Assembly: GCA_963920525.1 (NCBI GenBank)
Contig: OY986439.1
Coordinates: 214,114,000-214,177,999, forward strand
Origin: Dichetophora obliterata
Taxonomy: Eukaryota > Arthropoda > Insecta > Diptera > Sciomyzidae
Direction: 5' to 3'
DNA length: 64,000 nt
The stretch's first letter is position 1. Each line of letters starts with the position of its first letter. Below are positions 1-11,959 of the stretch, piece by piece. The notes beneath the pieces were generated by a model. That model was not told the DNA's origin. It worked only from the letters and a program-made list of their open reading frames with translations, and searched no databases. The translations under genes and the position numbers were made by a program.

Positions 1-59
1 ATTCCACAAAAAAATATTCTAGTGATTGCAATCTTTGCACATAAGCTTCAACCCTTAAT

Positions 60-450
60 ATGCACTTTGAGTATAAAATTTGTAAAAATCCAATGAAAGC
101 CACGTCTACCTCCCATACAAAGTGATTTTAATATATGAAAACTACAAAAAATATCCTTACATTCCACAAAATTAAGAACAATGGCTTAAAATTTTGCAAA
201 TAAGTTTGAATCTTTACTATGCACTCGATGCTTAGAAAAAAATTGATTAAAATAAAAACTGAAAATTCCGCCCACCTCCCATACAAAATGACGTCATCAT
301 AATAGGAAAACCTTTATAAATTCCAAAAAAATTAATTTTTAACCTTTATATTGTTCACATAAGCTTAAATAAATAAAAAAATTCTCGAGTTTTAATTGTG
401 AAATATTTGAATAAAAACCACGCCTTATAAAAGTGACGTCATCAAAATAG
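60..450. repeat. Degenerate tandem repeat with TGACGTCA palindromes
   Basis: Three to four diverged units share the core ACCTCCCATACAAA or derivatives, spaced about 140-165 bases. The palindrome TGACGTCA occurs at 289-296 and 434-441. The same block recurs at 6817-7207 in the duplicate, and a weaker relative (CAACCTTCCACACAAA) sits in the introns of the three peptide genes. No coding potential is visible. The palindrome equals the classical CRE core, but a regulatory role is only a possibility. Confidence 0.55.
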
Positions 451-1169
451 TACCAAATTCAAGACTTCGAACTAACTAAAATAAGGCCGTGGGAGTATTT
501 TAACTTTGATCCAGTTGAAGATACATCCTTACTAGTTTTATTGTATTTTCAATAAGAAAAAAAGTGTAAAGATTCATGGCTGTAATTTCAGGAAAACTAT
601 TTTATCATTTCTATTTTACCCTGTCGTAAATTACTAAAAAATGCCGAAAACTGACCTTTTATCTATTTTGTATGTGTTTTTTTTTTTTCTTAAAAGTTTT
701 TATCAAAATTGTAATTCTATTTTTTAAGGAAATTTTTTTGCAAGTGATGAAAATTCAATTATGACCCTAAAAATCGAAAAAGTTCAATCGAAAAGTTTTG
801 CACCCAAAAAAAAAATAATATACATACTTAGTTTTGATTAGAATGCTTTTCAAGAATGAGCCTGAAATTTCATCTCGTTAAGCAAATGCGCTCAAAAAAA
901 TATAAAATATAGCAAAGAAATATTTAATTTATTTTTTATATGTTTTTTATGTACATAAAGAATTCTAAATTTGACAGAAAAAACTTTTTAACAAAAAAAA
1001 CCGACTTCAAAATCACTACAAAGTAAAAAATAATTTTAAATTGCTTTTCCTATACATTTTTTTCACATTTAATAATTTATTTATGTATATTATTATATTG
1101 GAAATCTTATTTTTTTCTGATTTGTTTTAGTATCATAAATATATTAATTTCTTAATCTGATATATTATT

Positions 1170-1905
1170 ATGCAAACATCAAATGTTGTCGTACACTTTT
1201 TTGATATTTATTTTAGAACAAGGACTATGAAACGTATGTCATTTGAAAGGCACTGCACCATAGATGTGCCGAATCATGTTAGATTTTAAATTTACGACCT
1301 CTGACGCGAAATATTAACGTTAAAAGTTAATATTAATTTTAGTAAGGAATCTCAGTGTTAGGAAGAAGTAGAATGGTGGATGAGGTATCAGATGAAAGGT
1401 CCGGTGCACCGCTGCATCGCTGCACCGTGTGATTGCATTTCAGATTAGTGACCTTCGACCTGAAATATGAGCGTCAAAAGAGAATTTATTAAATAAAAGC
1501 TAAACTGGAAGAGATGGAAAAACATGATGTAAGAGGGAATTTTAGACATTGATAAAATGTGCAAAAAACATTTTTGTCTATCTCTTACGAATACCCTACA
1601 ATAAGTATTTTTTTATGAAACATATGTGAATATATATATTATTGTGATGGTGGAATTTTTTACAAAAAATAAATTCTCAAAAAATTTACTTTATTTTGAC
1701 ATCAAAGTTATGACGATACCTCGAAAACTGTAGCTTTTCTCAGTACAACGTGTTTTTGTATTCAAACTTAAGATTTTCTTAGTACAGCACATTGCCTTAA
1801 GGCAAGGTCAACGCCTGCGAATGAGAAAAAACTATTGAATTTTCAGAAAGTTGGTCGATTTTCGAACACAGGCAATACTAGTTTGTAATAATTGTGCCTA
1901 CCTCT
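1170..1905 (-). repeat. Dispersed non-coding repeat Z, copy 1
   Basis: The reverse complement of this stretch aligns over several hundred bases with 24277-24780 and 25240-26035, with shared blocks such as CAGGTCGAAGGTCAC and GTAAGAGATAGA. It borders the 3' end of the minus-strand LINE. No ORF or long terminal repeat is visible. The family end carries ACTAGTAT, here degraded near 1877. The class is unknown. Confidence 0.65.
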
Positions 1906-2013
1906 GTACTTAATTTCAATACCCTAGGGTCAATATTCATTTAGTCTCTTCAGTCTATGAACAATAATTCTTACAGACTAGGCAATAGCTATTAACAAAA
2001 AATATATGTTACA

Positions 2014-3563
2014 AAATGTTATTTAACAGAGATCGCATTTGATTTTTAGATACAGAAAAATCTAGATTATGATTTGCGTTAATAAATTTAAACATATGAA
2101 GAGCTTTAAAAATAGGAGCATTAGCAGCGTAGTTATTGCGACACATTACTAAATAAAAAGGATCCTGATTTCTGAGAATCCTATTAGGAGCATTAAAATA
2201 ATCATTTCTAATAGTGTAGGGCTGTCAACCAGGCCAGAAATAATATCATGTACGAAAAGGAGAGACAATTTTTCTCCTACTCTCAAGAGTTTTAAGACCA
2301 ATAAGCAAACAACGAGCACTATATGGGAGAAAATAATCTTCAAAATTAAGCGAGAGTAAGGCAAAGCTAGTAAACGATTTCTGGACTCGTTCAAGCCTCG
2401 TCTTATGCGTCACATAAAATGGGTCCCAAATAACCGAAGCATATTCAAGCCTTGAGCGAACCAGGCTAGTAAATAACACTTTTGAAGTGTAGGGATCAGA
2501 GAAACAAGAACCATTACGGCGAATGAAAGCAAGCATAGCATACGCCTTAGGAATAATGTAATCTAAATGCGAGACGAATGAAAATTTCAGATCAAAAACA
2601 ACTCCTAGATCTTTAACCACCTTAACAGATAGCAGAGGTGTATTAGCAATATGGTATGCAGACAAATGGAGATTATCTGACTTAGAGAGAGACATGAAAA
2701 CGCATTTCTTTAGACTTAAAAAAATATGTTTATTAGAGCACCATTTATGAAGTTTATCAATTTCACTTTGAAAAAGTCTAATATCAGATGAATCTTTTAT
2801 TTTAAGAAAAATTTTAAGATCATCTGCATACAACAGACAATTATTGTGAAATACTATGTGAAAAAAGAGATGTCACATCATTTATAAAAATAATAAACAG
2901 CAATGGCCCCAAAATACTCCCTTGGGGAGCTCCAGAGGTAGCCACAAATGGATAGGATTTTACATTGTCAAAAGCTACAACACACTGTCTATTTGATAAA
3001 TAGGTCCTCGACCAGCTCAGAAAAATGCTTTCGAAAAATCTGTATATATTGCATCAACTTGAAAACCTTCTAGAAACGATGATATACAGTATTCAGAAAA
3101 AATAACAAGGTTGGACATAGTTGAGCGATCAGGCATAAAGCCATGCTGAGAAAGAGAAATAAAATTCTTAACTGTAAAGAAAAATTTTTCCTTTACTTAA
3201 TTTAGATACCGTTGTAAGCTTTGAAATAGGTCTGTAGTTAGAAATATTGTTCTTAGATCCAGATTTATGTACAGGAGTAACAAATGAAACCTTCCAACTA
3301 TCAATGAAAATCCCACACCTTAATGAGTTATTAAAAATTAACATTAAAGCATAAGCTACACTAGAAGCACAGTTTTTTAGAAAAAAGGAGCAAATTCCAT
3401 CAGTATCTAACTTAAATGAAGATTTAAGCTCTTTTATGCCATTGACAACATCGCATTCAGTCAAAGAGAGAGAACCAAACCCCAAATCCGGTACACATTC
3501 ATTAGAAAAATCGATGTCAACATTATAAGTAGGTTCATAGTTTGAACGAAAAAAAATCCGCAA
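2014..3563 (-). pseudogene. LINE A reverse transcriptase, C-terminal part (copy 1)
   Basis: Minus-strand frames at 3563-3168, 2833-2246 and on to a stop near 2014 spell the fingers, palm and C-terminal part of a non-LTR (Jockey/CR1-superfamily-like) reverse transcriptase. Visible motifs are SNYRPISKL in the fingers, the catalytic YADD near 2833 and the tail block IINxKxLESRRK. The frames are offset from one another and the segment between 2833 and 3168 (containing PQGSILGPLLF-like codons near 2920) is broken, so the gene is dead. Its 5' part is replaced by LINE B at 3575. It is identical to 8771-10320. Confidence 0.85.
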
Positions 3564-3574
3564 AAAGATAAAAC

Positions 3575-5074
3575 AGTAATGTTTGAATTTAAATTCGAAT
3601 AAAAGTATTGCTTGATAGCTTAAATTACAATTCTGCTTGTGTAAAAACTGAAAATTTACAATTTACAATTATTGCAATGTGGAGAAAAAAATATTCAATC
3701 GAAATTTAAATTGCACAGCATTGGTAATTGTTCCTAGATCAGTTGGTAGAGCGTTCCAAAGACGGATTGAATACACAAAAAATTGTCTTTCCGATGCCAG
3801 ACAGGAATGACGCATTTGTATAATAACTTTTGATCTTCGTGATCTTGCAAACCCGAGTCTGTTGTACAGATAAACCGGCTCCCTAGTATAAACCACCTTG
3901 TGCAGTAAAATTAGTGATCGAAATTTCAGTAAATTGTCGAGAGTCATATTGTATAAACGTTTTGCATGCACGGAGACATGCTCTCTACGTTTTAAGCTAT
4001 AAACATAACGAGTAATGTTGTTGAAGAGAACATTTAGTTTGTGTTTAAATAAGCTGTCACAGTTAGCAAATATTTCGCACCCATAGAGCAGGGTAGGCGT
4101 AAGGTACGATTTAGCCAGTACGATACGTGTTCTAAGGGGCGTAAAATATTGAGTTGTCCATAAAACACGTAACATACCATACACTTTACCGATAGTGCTA
4201 CCTATATGAGTGTTCCACGACAATGTTCTATTAAATATTATACCTAGGTTTTTCACGCTATCCACACATTCAATATCACAATTGTTCAGTTTAATTTTTG
4301 GGAAGAGTGAATAGTCTACTGGTTTTTTTGAGATGACAATGCATTTTGTTTTCCTGGGATTTAAACATAGGCCATTTGATGTGGCCCATTCATTAACGCG
4401 TCGAAGATTATCATTTAGGTTCGAAACACAAGGGACGATAGACTCACGGGAACAACTAACATACAATTGGACATCATCGGCATACATATGAATATTACAA
4501 TTTTTCAACACTTTTGGTAGGAAATTTATGTATACAGAGAAGAGCAGAGGACCTAACACAGAATCCTGAGGAACACCTCTGTCATTTGGTAGGAATTTTG
4601 ATACAATGCCATTTGAACAAACTGCTTGTGTTCTGTTGGATAGATAGGATGATATCAAATTAGCAGCAGTCGGGGAAAAATGAAACAGATTCACGAGCTT
4701 ATTATACAACACAGAATGATCCACCGTATCAAAGGCTTTTGAGTGGTCTAAGAGCACTAGAAAGTTAATTTTGTTCTCATCAATACCTACTCTAAGGTCT
4801 TCAACAACATCAACTAGTGCTGTTACACAGCTTCGCTTAACTCGGAATCCAGATTGACATTCGTCTATTAAATGATTTCTATAAATGAACTTACACATTT
4901 GTCTATAAATTATTAGCTCTAGAACTTTTGATACATACGACAAAATGGCTATAGGACGGTATTCGTTGCACGTTTTTGGAATCGGTATTATTTTTGCCTG
5001 TTTCCAAGTGGAAGGATATATAGAAGTAGTGAGAATAAAATTAAAAATGTGTGTTACAAAAGGTAGTAATTTTG
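3575..5074 (-). pseudogene. LINE B reverse transcriptase, truncated at repeat edge (copy 1)
   Basis: A long open minus-strand frame (5074 to 3669) encodes the RT domain and C-terminal part of a second non-LTR element. Motifs in order are YRPIAILSYVSKVLE, QSGFR, LLDHSKAFDTVDH, GVPQDSVLGPLLF and YADDVQLY. The usual glycine of PQGS is Asp here. The frame lacks the N-terminal part seen in copy 2 because the duplication ends at 5074. It lies inside LINE A. A short TTGTAAATTGTAAA tract near 3655 marks its 3' end. Confidence 0.85.
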
Positions 5075-5528
5075 TAAGCATGTTGTAACTTCGAAAATTT
5101 CGAAGTTGTTGAAATTCGATAAGTTGTAAGAGAGTGAATGAAAATATGCGAAAATAAACACCACCTCTAATCGTGGGAAAAAAAGGAATGGAAGAAAATC
5201 AAAAACATAACATAAAATCATAAACATTTTATTAACATTACTTGCAGCTTGATCACTCTTTTTATAAAAGTACTTTCTGCGTGGGAGCACCAACAATAAG
5301 CAATGTAATTGTCTTTACTTTTCATATTATTTCTGTATTTTGTTTTGATTTGCCACTCTCCCGTCTTAATTTTCGACCAGTTTTTATTAAATATTCGGGA
5401 ATTTTTTTTTATTGCAATGCCGTTTGTATTAGAAATACTATTAAATACTGAAAGTATTTTAAATACTTACAAATAGTAGTGACGTTACAGTGTTCTAAAT
5501 TAAAAAAAATTTTTGTTTTGATATAAAA
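5075..5528. other. Unassigned AT-rich spacer
   Basis: The spacer lies between the duplication breakpoint and the mariner remnant. It begins with a small palindrome (TTCGAAAATTTCGAA, 5093-5107). I see no protein similarity, and the ORFs here have no recognisable domain. Confidence 0.5.
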
Positions 5529-6660
5529 ATGGATAAGGAAGAATTTCGTACCTTGATTAAGTTTTACTTTTTGCGTGACAAAAGTGCGAAAGAAACAAAA
5601 GAAAAGCTCGAAAAATATTATGGTGAATAGTCGTATTCAACCGTAAAATATTGGATTGCAGAGTTCAAAAGAGGTCAAATCAGCACAGAATATGAAGACG
5701 CCACACATGGATCGAAGCAAGGAAAAAGCGGAACTAGGAATTAAAGTAAAATCATGCCAACTATATGTTTATGTTTATAGTAGTTTGGAGCAACTAAACT
5801 CGAATTTGAAGTCACCAAGTATTTAATTTCACCCTGTTTTAGTAACAGGGTGTTCAACAATTTTCTTCCTTACTTTTAGCTGGTAAGTGTAACAGGATGT
5901 AAATCTTTAACCTCACTACATAGCATACATTTTTTTTAGTACATTTTAAAAGGTGTCAACAAATTCGTTTTTAAAAATGTATTAACGAGCTATAAAATTG
6001 ATAAGTCCTCTCAAAATATACATCCGAACTTAAAATTTCGAAACAAAAAATAGCAAGTCTTCACTTCTGTTTTGTTAATTTTTAATTTTATATGAAACCT
6101 TACTAATTGACCTTTTACTGGCATCAAGAACAAAGATATTACAAATAATACAGGGAGCACCAAAAACAGCAACCACTCCAGAATGTATTGTAAAAAAATC
6201 CGCGATTTCGTATTGGGCAATCCGAAAGTGAAAGTGCGCGAGATAGGCATATCAACTGGGTCTGTGGTTTAAATTTTACATGAAAATTTGGGTATGATAA
6301 ATCTGTCTACAAGTAAGATGCCGCGTTCGTTAACAATCCGTCAAAAACATGAACGTGTTCGCACTTCCCAACAATGTTTGAACATGTTTAAACAAAATTA
6401 GACTGATTTTTTGCGCAAAATAGTGACCATGGATGAAACATGAATCAACCACTATACACCAGAATCGAAGGAATCAGCAAAAGAGTGAATAGGTCCCAGT
6501 GGAAGTGCACCAAAGCAAGCGGAGACTCAACAAACGGACAAAAAGGTGTTGGCTTATGTTTTTTGGCATTCAAGCGGCATTTTGTTTATCGACTATTTGA
6601 GAAAAGGAAAAATGATAACGACAGCCGTAATTTAAGATTTATCACAACGAAGTTCAATAT
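5529..6660 (+). pseudogene. Decayed mariner transposase with internal insertion
   Basis: The ATG at 5529 opens a frame with the mariner N-terminal helix-turn-helix region (EFRTLIKFYFLRDKSAKETK), stopped by TAG after 33 codons. Similarity continues in the same region (YSTVKYWIAEFKRGQISTE) to about 5740. It is then lost for about 400 bases and resumes near 6165 with TPEC..KKIRDFVLGNPKVK. Later motifs are HENLGM, KHERVRTSQQCL, the first catalytic Asp in VTMDET (near 6430), HYTPESKES and the FIDYLRKGK block near 6590. The second and third catalytic Asp are missing, because similarity ends near 6640. Several stops and frame changes show a long-dead copy. Confidence 0.85.
5740..6160. other. Insertion of about 400 bp inside the mariner remnant
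   Basis: This stretch splits the mariner reading between the FKRGQISTE region and TPEC..KKIRDF. It contains a short perfect hairpin (CACCCTGTTTTAGTAACAGGGTG region, 5830-5853) and no recognisable ORF. It may be a small non-autonomous element, but terminal repeats were not found. Confidence 0.45.
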
Positions 6661-7926
6661 AATCTTTATATTTTAAAATGCACATCAAAATTTAGAATAA
6701 GCCAAATAAGATGAAAATAACGCCTACCTCCCATAAAAAACGGTAAAATCTCTTTAAATTCCACAAAAAAATATTCTAGTGATTGCAATCTTTGCACATA
6801 AGCTTCAACCCTTAATATGCACTTTGAGTATAAAATTTGTAAAAATCCAATGAAAGCCACGTCTACCTCCCATACAAAGTGATTTTAATATATGAAAACT
6901 ACAAAAAATATCCTTACATTCCACAAAATTAAGAACAATGGCTTAAAATTTTGCAAATAAGTTTGAATCTTTACTATGCACTCGATGCTTAGAAAAAAAT
7001 TGATTAAAATAAAAACTGAAAATTCCGCCCACCTCCCATACAAAATGACGTCATCATAATAGGAAAACCTTTATAAATTCCAAAAAAATTAATTTTTAAC
7101 CTTTATATTGTTCACATAAGCTTAAATAAATAAAAAAATTCTCGAGTTTTAATTGTGAAATATTTGAATAAAAACCACGCCTTATAAAAGTGACGTCATC
7201 AAAATAGTACCAAATTCAAGACTTCGAACTAACTAAAATAAGGCCGTGGGAGTATTTTAACTTTGATCCAGTTGAAGATACATCCTTACTAGTTTTATTG
7301 TATTTTCAATAAGAAAAAAAGTGTAAAGATTCATGGCTGTAATTTCAGGAAAACTATTTTATCATTTCTATTTTACCCTGTCGTAAATTACTAAAAAATG
7401 CCGAAAACTGACCTTTTATCTATTTTGTATGTGTTTTTTTTTTTTCTTAAAAGTTTTTATCAAAATTGTAATTCTATTTTTTAAGGAAATTTTTTTGCAA
7501 GTGATGAAAATTCAATTATGACCCTAAAAATCGGAAAAGTTCAATCGAAAAGTTTTGCACCCAAAAAAAAAATAATATACATACTTAGTTTTGATTAGAA
7601 TGCTTTTCAAGAATGAGCCTGAAATTTCATCTCGTTAAGCAAATGCGCTCAAAAAAATATAAAATATAGCAAAGAAATATTTAATTTATTTTTTATATGT
7701 TTTTTATGTACATAAAGAATTCTAAATTTGACAGAAAAAACTTTTTAACAAAAAAAACCGACTTCAAAATCACTACAAAGTAAAAAATAATTTTAAATTG
7801 CTTTTCCTATACATTTTTTTCACATTTAATAATTTATTTATGTATATTATTATATTGGAAATCTTATTTTTTTCTGATTTGTTTTAGTATCATAAATATA
7901 TTAATTTCTTAATCTGATATATTATT

Positions 7927-8662
7927 ATGCAAACATCAAATGTTGTCGTACACTTTTTTGATATTTATTTTAGAACAAGGACTATGAAACGTATGTCATT
8001 TGAAAGGCACTGCACCATAGATGTGCCGAATCATGTTAGATTTTAAATTTACGACCTCTGACGCGAAATATTAACGTTAAAAGTTAATATTAATTTTAGT
8101 AAGGAATCTCAGTGTTAGGAAGAAGTAGAATGGTGGATGAGGTATCAGATGAAAGGTCCGGTGCACCGCTGCATCGCTGCACCGTGTGATTGCATTTCAG
8201 ATTAGTGACCTTCGACCTGAAATATGAGCGTCAAAAGAGAATTTATTAAATAAAAGCTAAACTGGAAGAGATGGAAAAACATGATGTAAGAGGGAATTTT
8301 AGACATTGATAAAATGTGCAAAAAACATTTTTGTCTATCTCTTACGAATACCCTACAATAAGTATTTTTTTATGAAACATATGTGAATATATATATTATT
8401 GTGATGGTGGAATTTTTTACAAAAAATAAATTCTCAAAAAATTTACTTTATTTTGACATCAAAGTTATGACGATACCTCGAAAACTGTAGCTTTTCTCAG
8501 TACAACGTGTTTTTGTATTCAAACTTAAGATTTTCTTAGTACAGCACATTGCCTTAAGGCAAGGTCAACGCCTGCGAATGAGAAAAAACTATTGAATTTT
8601 CAGAAAGTTGGTCGATTTTCGAACACAGGCAATACTAGTTTGTAATAATTGTGCCTACCTCT
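7927..8662 (-). repeat. Dispersed non-coding repeat Z, copy 2
   Basis: This is the duplicate of 1170-1905, inside the direct repeat. It directly follows the 3' end of LINE A on the minus strand. Confidence 0.65.
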
Positions 8663-8770
8663 GTACTTAATTTCAATACCCTAGGGTCAATATTCATTTA
8701 GTCTCTTCAGTCTATGAACAATAATTCTTACAGACTAGGCAATAGCTATTAACAAAAAATATATGTTACA

Positions 8771-10320
8771 AAATGTTATTTAACAGAGATCGCATTTGAT
8801 TTTTAGATACAGAAAAATCTAGATTATGATTTGCGTTAATAAAATTAAACATATGAAGAGCTTTAAAAATAGGAGCATTAGCAGCGTAGTTATTGCGACA
8901 CATTACTAAATAAAAAGGATCCTGATTTCTGAGAATCCTATTAGGAGCATTAAAATAATCATTTCTAATAGTGTAGGGCTGTCAACCAGGCCAGAAATAA
9001 TATCATGTACGAAAAGGAGAGACAATTTTTCTCCTACTCTCAAGAGTTTTAAGACCAATAAGCAAACAACGAGCACTATATGGGAGAAAATAATCTTCAA
9101 AATTAAGCGAGAGTAAGGCAAAGCTAGTAAACGATTTCTGGACTCGTTCAAGCCTCGTCTTATGCGTCACATAAAATGGGTCCCAAATAACCGAAGCATA
9201 TTCAAGCCTTGAGCGAACCAGGCTAGTAAATAACACTTTTGAAGTGTAGGGATCAGAGAAACAAGAACCATTACGGCGAATGAAAGCAAGCATAGCATAC
9301 GCCTTAGGAATAATGTAATCTAAATGCGAGACGAATGAAAATTTCAGATCAAAAACAACTCCTAGATCTTTAACCACCTTAACAGATAGCAGAGGTGTAT
9401 TAGCAATATGGTATGCAGACAAATGGAGATTATCTGACTTAGAGAGAGACATGAAAACGCATTTCTTTAGACTTAAAAAAATATGTTTATTAGAGCACCA
9501 TTTATGAAGTTTATCAATTTCACTTTGAAAAAGTCTAATATCAGATGAATCTTTTATTTTAAGAAAAATTTTAAGATCATCTGCATACAACAGACAATTA
9601 TTGTGAAATACTATGTGAAAAAAGAGATGTCACATCATTTATAAAAATAATAAACAGCAATGGCCCCAAAATACTCCCTTGGGGAGCTCCAGAGGTAGCC
9701 ACAAATGGATAGGATTTTACATTGTCAAAAGCTACAACACACTGTCTATTTGATAAATAGGTCCTCGACCAGCTCAGAAAAATGCTTTCGAAAAATCTGT
9801 ATATATTGCATCAACTTGAAAACCTTCTAGAAACGATGATATACAGTATTCAGAAAAAATAACAAGGTTGGACATAGTTGAGCGATCAGGCATAAAGCCA
9901 TGCTGAGAAAGAGAAATAAAATTCTTAACTGTAAAGAAAAATTTTTCCTTTACTTAATTTAGATACCGTTGTAAGCTTTGAAATAGGTCTGTAGTTAGAA
10001 ATATTGTTCTTAGATCCAGATTTATGTACAGGAGTAACAAATGAAACCTTCCAACTATCAATGAAAATCCCACACCTTAATGAGTTATTAAAAATTAACA
10101 TTAAAGCATAAGCTACACTAGAAGCACAGTTTTTTAGAAAAAAGGAGCAAATTCCATCAGTATCTAACTTAAATGAAGATTTAAGCTCTTTTATGCCATT
10201 GACAACATCGCATTCAGTCAAAGAGAGAGAACCAAACCCCAAATCCGGTACACATTCATTAGAAAAATCGATGTCAACATTATAAGTAGGTTCATAGTTT
10301 GAACGAAAAAAAATCCGCAA
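8771..10320 (-). pseudogene. LINE A reverse transcriptase, C-terminal part (copy 2)
   Basis: This has the same content as 2014-3563: fingers block at 10320-9925 (NYRPISKL), YADD near 9590 and the C-terminal block down to a stop at about 8771. Several frame changes separate the blocks. It forms the 3' half of a larger minus-strand element whose 5' half resumes at about 11960, beyond the LINE B insertion. Confidence 0.85.
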
Positions 10321-10329
10321 AAAGATAAA

Positions 10330-11955
10330 ACAGTAATGTTTGAATTTAAATTCGAATAAAAGTATTGCTTGATAGCTTAAATTACAATTCTGCTTGTGTA
10401 AAAACTGAAAATTTACAATTTACAATTATTGCAATGTGGAGAAAAAAATATTCAATCGAAATTTAAATTGCACAGCATTGGTAATTGTTCCTAGATCAGT
10501 TGGTAGAGCGTTCCAAAGACGGATTGAATACACAAAAAATTGTCTTTCCGATGCCAGACAGGAATGACGCATTTGTATAATAACTTTTGATCTTCGTGAT
10601 CTTGCAAACCCGAGTCTGTTGTACAGATAAACCGGCTCCCTAGTATAAACCACCTTGTGCAGTAAAATTAGTGATCGAAATTTCAGTAAATTGTCGAGAG
10701 TCATATTGTATAAACGTTTTGCATGCACGGAGACATGCTCTCTACGTTTTAAGCTATAAACATAACGAGTAATGTTGTTGAAGAGAACATTTAGTTTGTG
10801 TTTAAATAAGCTGTCACAGTTAGCAAATATTTCGCACCCATAGAGCAGGGTAGGCGTAAGGTACGATTTAGCCAGTACGATACGTGTTCTAAGGGGCGTA
10901 AAATATTGAGTTGTCCATAAAACACGTAACATACCATACACTTTACCGATAGTGCTACCTATATGAGTGTTCCACGACAATGTTCTATTAAATATTATAC
11001 CTAGGTTTTTCACGCTATCCACACATTCAATATCACAATTGTTCAGTTTAATTTTTGGGAAGAGTGAATAGTCTACTGGTTTTTTTGAGATGACAATGCA
11101 TTTTGTTTTCCTGGGATTTAAACATAGGCCATTTGATGTGGCCCATTCATTAACGCGTCGAAGATTATCATTTAGGTTCGAAACACAAGGGACGATAGAC
11201 TCACGGGAACAACTAACATACAATTGGACATCATCGGCATACATATGAATATTACAATTTTTCAACACTTTTGGTAGGAAATTTATGTATACAGAGAAGA
11301 GCAGAGGACCTAACACAGAATCCTGAGGAACACCTCTGTCATTTGGTAGGAATTTTGATACAATGCCATTTGAACAAACTGCTTGTGTTCTGTTGGATAG
11401 ATAGGATGATATCAAATTAGCAGCAGTCGGGGAAAAATGAAACAGATTCACGAGCTTATTATACAACACAGAATGATCCACCGTATCAAAGGCTTTTGAG
11501 TGGTCTAAGAGCACTAGAAAGTTAATTTTGTTCTCATCAATACCTACTCTAAGGTCTTCAACAACATCAACTAGTGCTGTTACACAGCTTCGCTTAACTC
11601 GGAATCCAGATTGACATTCGTCTATTAAATGATTTCTATAAATGAACTTACACATTTGTCTATAAATTATTAGCTCTAGAACTTTTGATACATACGACAA
11701 AATGGCTATAGGACGGTATTCGTTGCACGTTTTTGGAATCGGTATTATTTTTGCCTGTTTCCAAGTGGAAGGATATATAGAAGTAGTGAGAATAAAATTA
11801 AAAATGTGTGTTACAAAAGGTAGTAATTTTGGGAGTAGGGCCTTGAGAAATACAGGATGAATATTGTCGAAACCAACAGCATTTGACTTTATAGCTAAAA
11901 AACACTCGAGAACATCTCGCGAAAGATTCATGAGAGATTGCTGGCATTGGAAGAT
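10330..11955 (-). mobile_element. LINE B, 5'-truncated copy inserted in LINE A
   Basis: This is a 1.6-kb minus-strand element holding only the RT region, as expected of a 5'-truncated LINE insertion. At both edges the reading changes from LINE A: upstream to a pre-RT linker of LINE A (LKNLRSKFYKK, near 12100) and downstream to the LINE A fingers (FFRSNYEPTY, near 10310). About 45 residues of LINE A appear to be missing at the site. No clean target duplication was found. Confidence 0.75.
10426..11931 (-). CDS. LINE B reverse transcriptase fragment (501 codons, open)
   Basis: This open frame encodes the pre-RT segment (AVGFDNIHPVFLKALLPKLL), the fingers (YRPIAILSYVSKVLE), palm motif A (HSKAFDTVDH), motif B (GVPQDSVLGPLLF) and catalytic YADD (about residue 230). 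It also has a thumb/C-terminal region ending FRLNIFFSTLQ. No endonuclease domain precedes it, so it is a partial protein although the frame is intact. Asp replaces the near-invariant Gly of PQGS. The ATG at 11931 is simply the first Met inside the truncated frame and not a true start. The lineage is Jockey/I-like by motif style, not certain. Confidence 0.8.
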   Translation of the reverse strand: MNLSRDVLECFLAIKSNAVGFDNIHPVFLKALLPKLLPFVTHIFNFILTTSIYPSTWKQAKIIPIPKTCNEYRPIAILSYVSKVLELIIYRQMCKFIYRNHLIDECQSGFRVKRSCVTALVDVVEDLRVGIDENKINFLVLLDHSKAFDTVDHSVLYNKLVNLFHFSPTAANLISSYLSNRTQAVCSNGIVSKFLPNDRGVPQDSVLGPLLFSVYINFLPKVLKNCNIHMYADDVQLYVSCSRESIVPCVSNLNDNLRRVNEWATSNGLCLNPRKTKCIVISKKPVDYSLFPKIKLNNCDIECVDSVKNLGIIFNRTLSWNTHIGSTIGKVYGMLRVLWTTQYFTPLRTRIVLAKSYLTPTLLYGCEIFANCDSLFKHKLNVLFNNITRYVYSLKRREHVSVHAKRLYNMTLDNLLKFRSLILLHKVVYTREPVYLYNRLGFARSRRSKVIIQMRHSCLASERQFFVYSIRLWNALPTDLGTITNAVQFKFRLNIFFSTLQ

Positions 11956-11959
11956 CTAG

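Larger units (their letters stand above)
1..5074. repeat. Near-identical direct repeat, copy 1
   Basis: This stretch matches 6758-11831 at a constant offset of 6757 bases. By eye I found only two substitutions: one in an A-rich run near 773 (copy 2 near 7530) and one near 2082 (copy 2 near 8839). The copy is cut by the window start, so its left limit is unknown. The right limit is sharp: after the shared bases ending at 5074 the two copies diverge completely. It contains short degenerate tandem repeats (1-450), a dispersed non-coding repeat (about 1170-1905) and two nested minus-strand LINE fragments. It is either a recent segmental duplication or an assembly duplication; the sequence alone does not decide. 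Confidence 0.9.
6758..11831. repeat. Near-identical direct repeat, copy 2
   Basis: This is the second copy of the 1-5074 segment. Here both nested LINEs continue past 11831 without a break, so this copy carries the original arrangement and copy 1 is the truncated derivative. Confidence 0.9.

Noticed and set aside
7260..8100. A separate unique gene region at 7.3-8.1 kb
   Set aside because: It is the duplicate of 503-1343 and has no ORF.
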